Shown: positions 31,165 through 40,456, counted from the stretch's first letter. The stretch: 64,000 nucleotides of DNA from G963708325 sp963708325 (GCA_963708325.1 OY970203.1:2728001-2792000), one strand, 5' to 3'. The notes: generated by a model from the sequence alone, not told the origin. Translations and numbers: made by a program.

Positions 31165-32844
31165 TCACGCCCGGCAGGCCCGCACCGCCTGGGCGGCGGC
31201 GACCTGGGCGCGCCACGGCCGGCCGAGGCCGTCGGCGGGGACCGTAAGCCTGGCGGCGGAGCCGCCCGCGACCTTGCCTGCGGTGTACGAGAAGCCGTCG
31301 GCGAAGCGCCGCAGCTTCACCGTCACGACGGGTCCGCGGGCGGCGCTCAGCACGAGGCCACCGGGCGGCACCACGAGCTCCGGCGTCCCCGCGGCCGACA
31401 GGGGCGCCGGCGGCTTCAGGGTCACACAGCTGCCGCCAGGCGGCCGCGTCGTGGGCACGAGAGCGAGCTGGTACTCGAAGCCGAAAGTGAGGTCCGCCGC
31501 CTGACGGGCCTGCTCGGAACGGCCGTGCAGCGTCGCCGCGGGATAGGCGGGCGTCCCGTATCTGTCCACCGCCGAGTAGTACTCGCGCGGGGTGAAGACG
31601 ATGTTGAAGGTGCGCGTCGGGATCAGCCCGTCGAAGCGAGGGGAGCCGCCGCGTTCGAGGTTGGGGCGGGCGGCGTCCAGGGCGGAGAGCTGGGCGAGGT
31701 CCACAGGAGCGAGGGTGCGCAGGTAGTTGCCGCCGAGGCGCATGTTGCCGAGGTTGCCCACGATCGCGATCACTACGGCGGCCGACAGCGCCAGAACGGC
31801 GTTGCGCGACAGCCGCCGCCCGGCGAAGGCCTCGACGCAGAAGAGCAGCAGGAAGACCGCGCCCGCGTAGGTGTACCGGGTCAGGTCGGGGCGCCGGAAC
31901 GACCCCAAGGTGAGCGCGATCGAGGCCCAGTAAGCGAGCACCATGACCAGCGTCGCCCACAGTCCCGGAGGGAACGACCGCCGCCGCCAGAGCTGCCACC
32001 CGAGCAGAGCGACCGCCGGGAGCCAGAGCACGCGGCCCCAGTCGAGCGACAGCAGCACCGGAAACCCCTGCCAGTACTCGATCTTGCCCAGCCCCGTGAG
32101 CGCGCTGAGGGTGCCCGCGAAGGCGTCGATCATCGAGACCGGCAGGTTGGCCACGTTGTCGAGCGTGATCGCCGGGGCTCCCGGGAACTTGGTGGACCAA
32201 AGCTTCCAGGCCAGGTAGAGGGCGGCCGGGACCGCGACGACCCAGGCCCGCCGCCAGGCCGCGCGCCGGTCCGTGATCGCGATCCGCACCGCGGCGCCGG
32301 CGACGAACGGCAGCCCGGTCTCGAACGCCGCCACGGCCGCGACCAGAAGGCCGCAGGCTCCGAGGTCGCCGCGGCGGTCGCCTCGGTCCAGCGCCACCAG
32401 GGCGCCGACGCCGCCGATCAGGGCGAGCTGAGGCTGCAGGCCGGCCCCCGACAGCACCATGTCCCAGGCGCTGCCGAGAAAGAGCACGATCGTCGCCGGG
32501 AAGATCGCCGCCGCGCCGATCCGCCGGCGCGCGTAGACGAACAGCAGCACCGAGACGGCGATGCCGGCCGCCACGCTCTCCAGCCGAAAGGGGACGAACG
32601 AGTCCAGCCCGAAGACCACGGCCGTCAGCCGGTGCGCCAGCACCGGCAGCAGGACGAGATGGCCGGCGTCCGGTTGCAGCAGCTCGCCGGGCCGCCAACC
32701 GCCCCAGCGCAGAATCCACCACCACTCGTCCGGCGAGAACGAGGTCCCGCGCTGCTGCCACAGGAGCAGCACGGCTGCGGCGGCGATCACCCCCGCGTAG
32801 ACGAGCGTGACCCTCTCCTCCAGCTTGGCGACGAAGCGGTCCAA
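31165..32844 (-). CDS. Polytopic membrane protein with C-terminal extracytoplasmic domain, unknown function
   Basis: From TTG 32844 the product is about 559 residues with roughly ten predicted membrane helices in the first 380. A hydrophilic domain with SLRRPDLTRYTY-like and REYYSAVDRYG segments follows. The layout resembles membrane-bound glycosyltransferases (GT-C type) or polymer-synthesis proteins, but I see no diagnostic Asp motif. The frame is open up to GTG 32931, which would overlap the divergent gene at 32924. TTG 32844 is therefore a compromise and the start is uncertain. The C-terminus ends 42 bases from the tRNA gene. Confidence 0.65.
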   Translation of the reverse strand: MDRFVAKLEERVTLVYAGVIAAAAVLLLWQQRGTSFSPDEWWWILRWGGWRPGELLQPDAGHLVLLPVLAHRLTAVVFGLDSFVPFRLESVAAGIAVSVLLFVYARRRIGAAAIFPATIVLFLGSAWDMVLSGAGLQPQLALIGGVGALVALDRGDRRGDLGACGLLVAAVAAFETGLPFVAGAAVRIAITDRRAAWRRAWVVAVPAALYLAWKLWSTKFPGAPAITLDNVANLPVSMIDAFAGTLSALTGLGKIEYWQGFPVLLSLDWGRVLWLPAVALLGWQLWRRRSFPPGLWATLVMVLAYWASIALTLGSFRRPDLTRYTYAGAVFLLLFCVEAFAGRRLSRNAVLALSAAVVIAIVGNLGNMRLGGNYLRTLAPVDLAQLSALDAARPNLERGGSPRFDGLIPTRTFNIVFTPREYYSAVDRYGTPAYPAATLHGRSEQARQAADLTFGFEYQLALVPTTRPPGGSCVTLKPPAPLSAAGTPELVVPPGGLVLSAARGPVVTVKLRRFADGFSYTAGKVAGGSAARLTVPADGLGRPWRAQVAAAQAVRACRA

Positions 32845-32909
32845 GGGGCCGACGCTTGATACCGGTCCGGGCCGCCCGGCGTCAACCCGAGCCGGGCCGG
32901 AGTCCTCAA

Positions 32910-32915
32910 TAGACT
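32910..32915 (+). promoter_or_regulatory. -10 element for the methyltransferase-glycosyltransferase gene (leaderless)
   Basis: TAGACT is followed by eight bases and the GTG at 32924. It lies inside the longest possible frame of the divergent membrane-protein gene, which argues that that gene starts further in. Confidence 0.6.
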
Positions 32916-32923
32916 CGCCGGCC

Positions 32924-34399
32924 GTGAGCACCAGGGCGCCAGCTGCCGAGGGGGCGCGCGCCAGCCACTACGCAGGCATCGCCGCGTTCTTCGACCGCTT
33001 CGCCGCCGACGAGGACCGCTGGCTGGAGCGCACGCGCGGCTATCACGACGCGGTCGAGAGCATCTACGGCGCGCTCGTTCCCCCCGGACAGCGCGTGCTG
33101 GAGATCGGCTGCGGGCGAGGCGACCTGCTGGCGTCGCTCGAGCCCTCCCGGGGGGTAGGCGTGGACGTCAGCGCGGCGATGGTGGAGGCGGCGCAGCGGC
33201 GCCACCCCGAGCTGGAGTTCCACCACGGCGCCGGCGAGGAGCTCGACCTGGACGAGACGTTCGACTACGTCGTCCTGTCCGATCTCGTCCCCTACGCGTA
33301 CGACCTGCAGACCCTGTTCGCGGCGGTCGCCCGCCACTGCCACCCGCGCAGCCGCGTGATCGTCTCCGCCTACAGCAACCTCTGGCGCCCGCTGCTCGCC
33401 CTGCTCACCGCACTGCGGCTGCGACCGTCGCGGCCGCTTCGAAACTGGGTTGCGCCCCGCGACCTCGCCAACCTGCTCCAGCTGGCCGGCCTCGAGGTGA
33501 CGATGGAGCGCAAGGAGATCCTCGCGCCGGCCGCGCTCGGGCCCGTCTCGCGCACGCTGAACGGCTACCTCGCCCACATGCCGCTGCTGCGCCAGCTGAC
33601 GCTCACCTCGTGGCTCGTCGCGCGGCCGCTGCCGTCGTCGGCGTCCTCGTACACCGTCTCGGTGGTCGTCCCCTGTCGCAACGAGGCGGGATCGATCCAC
33701 GAGCTGGTCGAGCGGATCCCCGAGATGGGCGACGGCACCGAGATCGTCTTCGTGGAGGGCCATTCCGTCGACGACACGCGCGAGCGCATCGAGGTCGAGA
33801 TGGCCGCCGCCGACCGCGAGGTCAGCCTGGTCGTGCAGAGCGGGGAGGGCAAGTGGAACGCCGTGCAGGAGGGGTTCGCGGCGGCGAACAACGACGTGCT
33901 GATGATCCTCGACGGCGACATGACCGTGGCGCCGGAGGACCTGCCGAAGTTCTACGAGGCGATCGCCGAGGGCAGGGGCGAGCTGATCAACGGCAGCCGG
34001 ATGGTGTACGGGATGGAGCCGGGCGCGATGCGCTTCCTCAACATGGTCGGCAACCGCTTCTTCGCCGGGCTCCTCAGCCGCGTACTCGGCCAGTACACCA
34101 AGGACACCCTGTGCGGCACCAAGGCGTTGCACAGGGCCGACTACGCCCGCATCGCCCACCGCCGCGACGAGTCACGGCTCCACGACCCGTTCGGGGACTT
34201 CGACCTGCTGATCGGCGCCGCCCAGCTGGGCCTGAAGATCGCCGACGTGCCGGTCCGCTACGGCGCCCGGATCTACGGCGAGACCAACATCCGGCGGTTC
34301 TCCCACGGCGGCGCGCTGCTGCGGCTGGCGATCTCTGGCTACCGCTGGATCTGGGTGCGGCCGGTGGCGCGCGGCCGCGCCCGCCGTCGCGGAGACTGA
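32924..34399 (+). CDS. Fusion of a SAM-dependent methyltransferase and a family 2 glycosyltransferase
   Basis: This 491-residue protein has two enzymes. Residues 1-240 are a class I SAM methyltransferase with motif I VLEIGCGRGD (58-67) and LSDLVPYAYD at motif post-II. From about 244 a GT2 glycosyltransferase begins with SVVVPCRNEAGSIHELV, has the metal-binding DGD at 330-332, and ends with GTKALHRADY, DFDLLIGAAQLGL and GETNIRRF. The GT2 half resembles polyprenyl-phosphate sugar transferases. Fusion suggests a glycan or glycolipid whose sugar is transferred and then methylated, or the reverse. The GTG start directly follows a -10 box. Confidence 0.9.
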   Translation: MSTRAPAAEGARASHYAGIAAFFDRFAADEDRWLERTRGYHDAVESIYGALVPPGQRVLEIGCGRGDLLASLEPSRGVGVDVSAAMVEAAQRRHPELEFHHGAGEELDLDETFDYVVLSDLVPYAYDLQTLFAAVARHCHPRSRVIVSAYSNLWRPLLALLTALRLRPSRPLRNWVAPRDLANLLQLAGLEVTMERKEILAPAALGPVSRTLNGYLAHMPLLRQLTLTSWLVARPLPSSASSYTVSVVVPCRNEAGSIHELVERIPEMGDGTEIVFVEGHSVDDTRERIEVEMAAADREVSLVVQSGEGKWNAVQEGFAAANNDVLMILDGDMTVAPEDLPKFYEAIAEGRGELINGSRMVYGMEPGAMRFLNMVGNRFFAGLLSRVLGQYTKDTLCGTKALHRADYARIAHRRDESRLHDPFGDFDLLIGAAQLGLKIADVPVRYGARIYGETNIRRFSHGGALLRLAISGYRWIWVRPVARGRARRRGD

Positions 34400-34412
34400 C
34401 TCCCCGGCGGCG

Positions 34413-34418
34413 TACGCT
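34413..34418 (+). promoter_or_regulatory. -10 element for rnz (leaderless)
   Basis: TACGCT is followed by six bases and the GTG at 34425. No ribosome-binding site is seen. Confidence 0.6.
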
Positions 34419-34424
34419 TCGGCC

Positions 34425-35402
34425 GTGGACCTCTCGGTCGTCTTCCTCGGCACCGGCGGATCGGTGCCCACCGCCAGGCGCGCCACCGCCTGCGTGCTGC
34501 TGCGACGCGGCGGCGACCGGATGCTGTTCGACTGCGGGGAGGGCGCCCAGCGCCAGATGCACAGCTCCACGGGGCTCGTCCAGCTCGATGAGATCTACGT
34601 CACCCACTACCACGCCGACCATTACCTGGGCATCCCCGGACTGCTGAAGACCTACGACCTCCAGGACCGCGAGCGGCCGCTTCGGATTCTCGGCCCTCCG
34701 GGGCTGCGCGACCTGTTCGCGGCGCTGCGCCGGATCGTCGGTCGCACCCGCTACCCGGTCGAGCTGGTGGAGCTGGACCCGGCCGAGCCGGTGGAGCGCG
34801 ACGGCTATCGGGTCGTGCCGTTCGCGGTCAGCCATCGCGTCGCCGCCTACGGCTACGCGATGGTCGAGGACGAGCGCCCGGGCCGCTTCGATCCGGCCGC
34901 GGCGAGGCGGCTCGGGGTCGACGAGGGGCCGGCCTGGGGGGCGCTGCAGCGGGGGGAGGAGGTGAGCGGAAGCGACGGCGCGGTGCGCCCGGAGGACGTG
35001 ATGGGCGCCGCGCGTCCCAGCCGCAAGGTCGTTATCAGCGGCGACACCGCGGTCTGCGACGCCACCCGGCTGGCCGCCGAGGGCGCCGAGCTGCTGGTCC
35101 ACGACGGCAGCTTCGCCGACGAGGAGACGGCCCGCGCCGCCGAGACCGGACACGCCACGGCCCGCCAGGCGGCGAGGCTGGCCCGCGACTGCGAGGTCGG
35201 CCTGCTCGCGCTCGTTCACGTCTCCTCGCGCTACAACGTCGGCGCCGTGCTCGCCGAGGCCCGCGAGGAGTTCGAGCGCACCGAGGCGCCGCGCGACTTC
35301 GACCTGGTCGAGCTCCCGTTCGCCGAGCGCGGCGAGCCCCGCCTGATCGAGGGCGGCGCGCTGGAGCCCGCCCACGACCCGGCGGGCGGCGTCCAGGGCT
35401 GA
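34425..35402 (+). CDS. rnz: Ribonuclease Z (tRNA 3'-processing endonuclease)
   Basis: RNase Z removes the 3' trailer of tRNA precursors. The 325-residue protein has the beta-lactamase fold motif THYHADHYLGIPGLL (H61, H63, D65, H66), the PxKxG-like region GRTRYPVELVELD, and the second His motifs (SGDTAVCDATRLA, HVSSRYN). The N-terminus MDLSVVFLGTGGSVPT is typical. The gene does not overlap the upstream fusion gene and has its own promoter. Role and fold are solid; the size is typical of the short-form bacterial enzyme. Confidence 0.95.
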   Translation: MDLSVVFLGTGGSVPTARRATACVLLRRGGDRMLFDCGEGAQRQMHSSTGLVQLDEIYVTHYHADHYLGIPGLLKTYDLQDRERPLRILGPPGLRDLFAALRRIVGRTRYPVELVELDPAEPVERDGYRVVPFAVSHRVAAYGYAMVEDERPGRFDPAAARRLGVDEGPAWGALQRGEEVSGSDGAVRPEDVMGAARPSRKVVISGDTAVCDATRLAAEGAELLVHDGSFADEETARAAETGHATARQAARLARDCEVGLLALVHVSSRYNVGAVLAEAREEFERTEAPRDFDLVELPFAERGEPRLIEGGALEPAHDPAGGVQG

Positions 35403-35442
35403 CGAGCCTCGGGCCCCGATGGGCGTCGTCGCCGCCCCCTGC

Positions 35443-35448
35443 TACGCT
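35443..35448 (+). promoter_or_regulatory. -10 element for the pyrimidine operon
   Basis: TACGCT would start transcription near 35455, giving a leader of about 47 bases that contains the PyrR-binding motif and the pyrR ribosome-binding site. Confidence 0.55.
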
Positions 35449-35471
35449 GGCCGCGTCGGTTCCTTTAACCC

Positions 35472-35485
35472 GGTCCGGTGAGGCC
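35472..35485 (+). promoter_or_regulatory. PyrR-binding RNA element in the pyr leader
   Basis: GGTCCGGTGAGGCC contains CCNGNGAGG, the conserved loop of PyrR-binding hairpins. It ends one base before the AGGAAGGGG ribosome-binding site of pyrR (35486-35494). With UMP bound, PyrR would hold this hairpin and hinder translation, as reported for mycobacteria. No terminator is seen in this short leader. Confidence 0.75.
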
Positions 35486-35501
35486 AGGAAGGGGCGCGAG
35501 C

Positions 35502-36083
35502 TTGACTGAGAAGGTCGTACTGGACGGCGACGATCTGCGGCGCACGCTGGTGCGCATCGCCCACGAGATCGTCGAGAAGAACCCCGGTTCCGGCGGCCTC
35601 GCCCTGGTCGGCGTCCACACGCGTGGCGCCATCCTCGCCCGCCGCCTGCACGCGCTGGTCGGCGAGCGGAGCGGCTCCGACGTCCCGCTGGGCGACATCG
35701 ACATCTCCTTCTACCGCGACGACGTCGAGGCCCGCTCCCCCGACGCCCAGCCCGTCGTCCACGCCTCCCACCTCGACTTCGAGCTGAACGGGCGCACCGT
35801 CGTGCTCGTCGACGACGTGCTGTTCACGGGGCGCACCGTGCGCGCCGGCATCGAGGCCCTGTTCGACTACGGCCGCCCCGACCGCGTCCAGCTGGCGGTG
35901 CTGGTGGACCGTGGCCACCGCGAGCTGCCGATCCGCCCCGACTACGTCGGCAAGAACCTGCCGACGGCGCGGGAGGAGCGGGTCAACGTGCGCCTCGCCG
36001 AGAGCGACGATCGCGACGAGGTGACGATCACGCCGGCGGTGTCGGCGGCAGGCGTCGGCGCCGACGGGGAGGAGGGGAGATGA
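35502..36083 (+). CDS. pyrR: Bifunctional pyr operon regulator/uracil phosphoribosyltransferase PyrR
   Basis: PyrR binds pyr mRNA in response to UMP and has weak uracil phosphoribosyltransferase activity. The 193-residue protein has the PRPP-binding motif VVLVDDVLFTGRTVRAG (about 110-126), GVHTRGAILARRL and the family C-terminus RVNVRLAESDD. The TTG at 35502 is seven bases after AGGAAGGGG and gives MTEKVVLDGDDL, a typical N-terminus; an in-frame GTG at 35478 falls inside the regulatory hairpin and is unlikely. The stop overlaps pyrB ATG by four bases. Confidence 0.95.
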   Translation: MTEKVVLDGDDLRRTLVRIAHEIVEKNPGSGGLALVGVHTRGAILARRLHALVGERSGSDVPLGDIDISFYRDDVEARSPDAQPVVHASHLDFELNGRTVVLVDDVLFTGRTVRAGIEALFDYGRPDRVQLAVLVDRGHRELPIRPDYVGKNLPTAREERVNVRLAESDDRDEVTITPAVSAAGVGADGEEGR

Positions 36084-37048
36084 AGCACCTGCTGGCGATC
36101 GCCGACCTCGGCCGGGCCGACATCGAGCGCATCCTGGAGCGCGCCGAGAGCTTCGCCGAGGTGGGAAGGCGCGACATAAAGAAGGTGCCGACCCTGCGCG
36201 GGCGCACGATCGTCAACCTCTTCTACGAGGCGAGCACCCGCACCAGCTCCTCGTTCGAGCTGGCGGCGAAGCGGCTGTCCGCCGACGTCGTCTCGATCAA
36301 GGCGGCGGGGTCCGCCGTGGACAAGGGCGAGTCGCTCAAGGACACGATCGCCACGCTCACCGCCTACGACCCGGCGGCGATCGTGATCCGCTCCCCCCAC
36401 GCGGGCGCCGCCGATCTGGTCGCGGGCTGGACCGACGCCGCCATCGTCAACGCCGGCGACGGCAAGCGCGAGCACCCCAGCCAGGCGCTGCTGGACCTCC
36501 ACACCCTGCGGCAGCGGCTCGGCTCGCTGGAGGGCAAGCGGATCTGGATCGTCGGCGACATCCTGCACAGCCGCGTCGCCCGCTCGGGCGTGCTCGCCTT
36601 CGCCGCGATGGGCGCTGAGGTGACGGTATGCGGCCCTCCAACCCTGATCCCGCGCGACTTCGAGACGCTCGGCTGCGACGTCGCCTACACGCTCGACGAC
36701 CTGGCCGAGGCGGACGTCGTCTACGCGCTGCGGATGCAGCGCGAGCGGATGAGCGAGAGCTTCGTGCCGACGATCCGCGAGTACGCGATCAACTACCAGA
36801 TCGACTCCCGCCGGCTCGGGCCGCGCCAGCTGCTGATGCACCCCGGGCCGGTCAACCGCGGCGTCGAGCTGGCCCCCGACGTGATCGACGGGCCCCGCTC
36901 GCTGATCACCGACCAGGTGGAGAGCGGCCTCGTCGTGCGGATGGCGATCCTCTACGAGCTGCTGGCGGGCTCCGAGCGCCCGCGCGGAGGCGCCGACTCC
37001 GAGCGCGAGGGAGTGCCCGAGCCGCCGCGGATCGGGCAGCCGGCGTGA
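36080..37048 (+). CDS. pyrB: Aspartate carbamoyltransferase catalytic subunit
   Basis: PyrB joins carbamoyl phosphate and aspartate in the second step of UMP synthesis. The 322-residue protein has the carbamoyl-phosphate motif STRTSSSFE at 52-60, KGESLKDT, the HPSQALLDLHTL region and the C-terminal HPGPVNRGVEL. The ATG overlaps the pyrR stop (ATGA) and the stop overlaps the pyrC GTG, so it is tightly coupled. No pyrI regulatory subunit follows. Confidence 0.97.
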   Translation: MKHLLAIADLGRADIERILERAESFAEVGRRDIKKVPTLRGRTIVNLFYEASTRTSSSFELAAKRLSADVVSIKAAGSAVDKGESLKDTIATLTAYDPAAIVIRSPHAGAADLVAGWTDAAIVNAGDGKREHPSQALLDLHTLRQRLGSLEGKRIWIVGDILHSRVARSGVLAFAAMGAEVTVCGPPTLIPRDFETLGCDVAYTLDDLAEADVVYALRMQRERMSESFVPTIREYAINYQIDSRRLGPRQLLMHPGPVNRGVELAPDVIDGPRSLITDQVESGLVVRMAILYELLAGSERPRGGADSEREGVPEPPRIGQPA

Positions 37049-38394
37049 GCGAGCCGATCGGGAGCCTGGACTGCCGGCGCGGCGAGCGTCGCGACCTCGT
37101 CCTGCGCGGCGTGCGGGCGCTCGACCCGCGCGCCGGGATCGACGCCGCCCGCGACGTCGTCATCCGCGACGGCGAGATCGCGGAGCTGGCGGAGCCCGGA
37201 GGCGCCGCCGCCGACGGCGCCGAGGTCACCGAGGGCGAGGGCCTGCTGGCGGTGCCCGCGTTCTTCGACCCCCACGTCCACCTGCGCACGCCGGGCCAGG
37301 AGCACCGCGAGGACATCGAGACCGGCACCCGCGCCGCCGCCGCGGGCGGCTACTGCGGCGTGCTGGCGATGGCGAACACCGACCCGCCCGTGGACAGCGC
37401 CGACATCGTGCGTTCGCTGCGCGAGCGGGCCGAGCGCGACGCCTCGGTCCCGGTCGGCTTCATGGCGACGGTGACCCGGGCGATGGGCGGCGAGGAGCTG
37501 ACCGAGATGGTGGACCTGCGCGCCGCCGGCGCCGTGGGGTTCTCCGACGACGGGCTTCCGATCGCCAGCGCCCGCGTCCTGCGTCGGGCGCTCCAGTACC
37601 AGCGGCTGTGCGGCGGCGTGGTCGCCCTGCACGAGGAGGACCTCGAGCTGTCCGGCGCGGGGGTGGTGCACGAGGGCCCGGTGTCGGCGGCGCTCGGGCT
37701 GGCCGGGATCCCCGCGATATCCGAGTCGACCGCGATCGCCCGCGACTGCGCCGTCGCCGCGTACGAGGACGCCCGCGTCCACGTCCAGCACCTCTCGGCG
37801 CGCGCCTCGGTGGAGGCGCTGGCGGCCGCCAGGTCGGCCGGGGCGCGGGTGACGTCGGAGGTCACCCCGCACCACCTCGTGCTCACCGACGAGGCGGTGC
37901 GCAGCCTCGACTCGCGCTTCAAGATGAACCCGCCGCTGCGCTCCGAGGACGACCGCTCGGCGCTCGTGGACGCGCTTCGCGACGGCACCATCGACTGCAT
38001 AGCCACCGACCACGCCCCGCACGCCGCCGAGGACAAGGAGGTCCCGTTCGAGCAGGCGGCGATGGGCGTCACGGGGCTGGAGACGGCGTTCGCCGTCCTT
38101 CACACCGACCTCGTGGTCCCCGGCGCAATCGCGCTCGAGCTGCTGCTGGAGCGGATGACCGCAGGCGCGGAGCCGTTCGGCCTCGCAGCGCCCACCCTGG
38201 CCGCGGGCAGCGAGGCGAACGTCGCCCTGATCGACCCCGAGGCGGAGTGGATCGTCGGCGCCGACGGCTACGAGAGCCGCGCCGCCAACTGCTGCTTCGA
38301 GGGACGGACGCTGAGCGGCCGCGTGCTGATGACCGTGGCCGCGGGGGCGGTCGCCTACCGCCAACGCCAGTTCGCGATCGGGGCGGCCGCATGA
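37045..38394 (+). CDS. pyrC: Dihydroorotase
   Basis: Dihydroorotase closes carbamoyl aspartate to dihydroorotate. This 449-residue class I type enzyme has the first zinc motif DPHVHLRTPG (H77, H79), then the ALHEED region, VTPHHLVLTDE, and the final metal motif ATDHAPHAAEDK. The GTG start overlaps the pyrB stop and its own stop overlaps the next ATG by four bases. An N-terminal 30-residue extension is polar. It is the third enzyme in order in the operon. Confidence 0.96.
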   Translation: MSEPIGSLDCRRGERRDLVLRGVRALDPRAGIDAARDVVIRDGEIAELAEPGGAAADGAEVTEGEGLLAVPAFFDPHVHLRTPGQEHREDIETGTRAAAAGGYCGVLAMANTDPPVDSADIVRSLRERAERDASVPVGFMATVTRAMGGEELTEMVDLRAAGAVGFSDDGLPIASARVLRRALQYQRLCGGVVALHEEDLELSGAGVVHEGPVSAALGLAGIPAISESTAIARDCAVAAYEDARVHVQHLSARASVEALAAARSAGARVTSEVTPHHLVLTDEAVRSLDSRFKMNPPLRSEDDRSALVDALRDGTIDCIATDHAPHAAEDKEVPFEQAAMGVTGLETAFAVLHTDLVVPGAIALELLLERMTAGAEPFGLAAPTLAAGSEANVALIDPEAEWIVGADGYESRAANCCFEGRTLSGRVLMTVAAGAVAYRQRQFAIGAAA

Positions 38395-38933
38395 ATGCGG
38401 CCAAGCTCGACCGCGACCGGGCCGCGCTCGTCGTGGTCGACGTGCAGGAGGCCTTCCGCAAGGCGGTGCCGCGCTTCGACGAGGTGGCCGCCGGGGTGGC
38501 CACGCTTGTTCAGGGCGCCGAGGCCCTCGGCATCCCCGTCATCGTCACCGAGCAGTATCCGAAGGGGCTGGGAAAGACCGTTCGCGAGGTCGCAGAGCAC
38601 CTGCCCGGAGGCCTGGAGCCGATCGAGAAGGTCTGCTTCTCTGCCGCCGAGGCCGAGGGGTTCGACCTCGACGGACGCGACCAGGCCCTGGTTTGCGGGA
38701 TCGAGACCCACGTCTGCGTCAACCAGACCGTGCTCGACCTGCTCGACCGCGGCGTCGAGACGCAGGTGGCCGAGGACGCGGTCGGGTCGCGCACCGACGC
38801 CAACCGGGAGCTGGGCCTGCACAAGACGGAGCGCGCCGGCGCCGTCCGCACCAGCGTCGAGGCGGCCCTGTTCGAGCTCCTGCGGGGCTCCGACGCGCAG
38901 GAGTTCAAGGCGGTGCAGGAGCTGGTCAAGTGA
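38391..38933 (+). CDS. Isochorismatase-family hydrolase within the pyr operon
   Basis: This 180-residue cysteine hydrolase has the alpha/beta fold and catalytic triad positions of the isochorismatase superfamily: Asp in VVVDVQEAF, Lys in EKVCFSA, and the nucleophilic Cys in CGIETHVCVNQTV. Family members hydrolyse isochorismate, nicotinamide, ureidoacrylate or biuret. It is coupled by four-base overlaps to both pyrC and carA, so a role in pyrimidine metabolism or in ammonia or carbamoyl supply is suggested. Ureidoacrylate-type activity is one possibility, but the substrate is not determined by sequence. Confidence 0.9.
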   Translation: MNAAKLDRDRAALVVVDVQEAFRKAVPRFDEVAAGVATLVQGAEALGIPVIVTEQYPKGLGKTVREVAEHLPGGLEPIEKVCFSAAEAEGFDLDGRDQALVCGIETHVCVNQTVLDLLDRGVETQVAEDAVGSRTDANRELGLHKTERAGAVRTSVEAALFELLRGSDAQEFKAVQELVK

Positions 38934-40042
38934 GCTCCGGGTTCCTGCTGCTCGAGGACGGCGCGCGGTTCGACGGCGAGCTCTGCGGGGCCGGCGGGGA
39001 GGTCACCGGCGAGGTCGTGTTCAACACTTCGATGACCGGCTACCAGGAAGCGGTCACCGACCCCTCCTACGCCGGCCAGGTGATCACCTTCACCTATCCG
39101 CTGATCGGCAACTACGGGGTCTGCGCCGAGGCGATGGAGTCCGACCGCGTGCACGCCCGCGGCGTGGTCATGCGCGACGCCAAGAACGCCGAGGACGCCG
39201 CCAGCGCCGAGGGCGGTTGGCTCGACTGGCTGCGCGACTGCGGCGTGGCGGCGATCAGCGGCGTGGACACGCGCGCCCTCGTCCGCCACATCCGCGACCG
39301 CGGCGCGATGCGCGGCGGGATCTTCGCGGCCGAGCTGGGCGAGGACGAGGCGGCGGCAAGGGTGGAGGTCGAGCCCTCGATGGCGGGCGCCGACCTGGCC
39401 GGCACCGTGACGCCCGGCGGGCCCGTCGAGATCGACGGCGACGGCCCGCACGTGGTCGGGATCGACACCGGGATCAAGCAATCGATCGTGCGTCAGTTCA
39501 AGCAGCGCGGCTGCCGGCTGACACTGCTGCCGTGCGGCGCCACGTCGCAGGACGTGCTCGACCGCGATCCGGACCTCGTCTTTCTCGCCAACGGGCCCGG
39601 CGACCCGGCGGCGCTGGACTACGTCGTCGCCAACGTCCGCGAGCTTGTCGGCCAAAAGCCGGTGGTTGGGATCTGCCTCGGCCACCAGCTGCTCTGTCGC
39701 GCCGTGGGCCTGGAGACGTTCAAGCTGCCCTTTGGCCACCGCGGCGCCAACCACCCGGTAAAGGACCTGGAGACCGGGAAGATCGACATCACCTCGCAGA
39801 ACCACGGCTTCGCCGTCCGTCCGCCCGGCGGTGGCGAGCGGATCGAGGCCGACGAGCCGGTCCGCTGGGAGACCGACTTCGGAGCCGCCGAGCTGACCCA
39901 CCTCAACCTCTACGACCGCACGGTCGAGGGCCTCGTGCTGCGCGACGTGCCGGGATGCACCGTCCAGTACCACCCCGAGGCGGGCCCCGGCCCCCACGAC
40001 GCCCGCTACCTGTTCGACCGCTTCCTGGAGCTGGCGGCGTGA
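38930..40042 (+). CDS. carA: Carbamoyl-phosphate synthase small (glutaminase) subunit
   Basis: CarA supplies ammonia from glutamine to CarB. The 370-residue protein has an N-terminal domain with VVFNTSMTGYQEAVTDPSYAGQ and a C-terminal class I glutaminase domain. The nucleophile Cys is in GICLGHQLL (near residue 248) and the His-Glu pair is in YHPEAGPGPHD. It starts with GTG 38930 overlapping the isochorismatase stop by four bases. The N-terminus is one of the shorter versions. It is separated from carB by an NTF2-like gene. Confidence 0.97.
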   Translation: MSSGFLLLEDGARFDGELCGAGGEVTGEVVFNTSMTGYQEAVTDPSYAGQVITFTYPLIGNYGVCAEAMESDRVHARGVVMRDAKNAEDAASAEGGWLDWLRDCGVAAISGVDTRALVRHIRDRGAMRGGIFAAELGEDEAAARVEVEPSMAGADLAGTVTPGGPVEIDGDGPHVVGIDTGIKQSIVRQFKQRGCRLTLLPCGATSQDVLDRDPDLVFLANGPGDPAALDYVVANVRELVGQKPVVGICLGHQLLCRAVGLETFKLPFGHRGANHPVKDLETGKIDITSQNHGFAVRPPGGGERIEADEPVRWETDFGAAELTHLNLYDRTVEGLVLRDVPGCTVQYHPEAGPGPHDARYLFDRFLELAA

Positions 40043-40456
40043 GCGCTCTCGAGGACCGGATCCCACTCTTCGACCGGGGCTGGGACGCGCTCGAGCGCGG
40101 TGACCTCGAGGGCTTCATGGAGGTGGCAGGCGGCGAGATCCACCCGGATTGCGAATTTCACTCGGGCATCGGATCGGTGGTTGGCGGCGGCGTCTATGTG
40201 GGGCTCGACGGGATCCGGACCTGGTTCGGCGACCTGCTGGCGACGACCTCCGACCGCCGTTGGGCGGATCGCAAGTACGAGACCCATGGCGACGAGGTGC
40301 TCGTCTTCCTCGCGCAGCTCTCCTTCACCGGGGCGGCGAGTGGCGCTCCGGTCGCCGCTGAGACGGGGGCTGTGGCCGAGTACGAGGACGGCCTCTGCGT
40401 TCGCATCAACAGCTTCATGTCCCACGACGAGGCGCGCGAATTCGTGCGGGCCCGCG

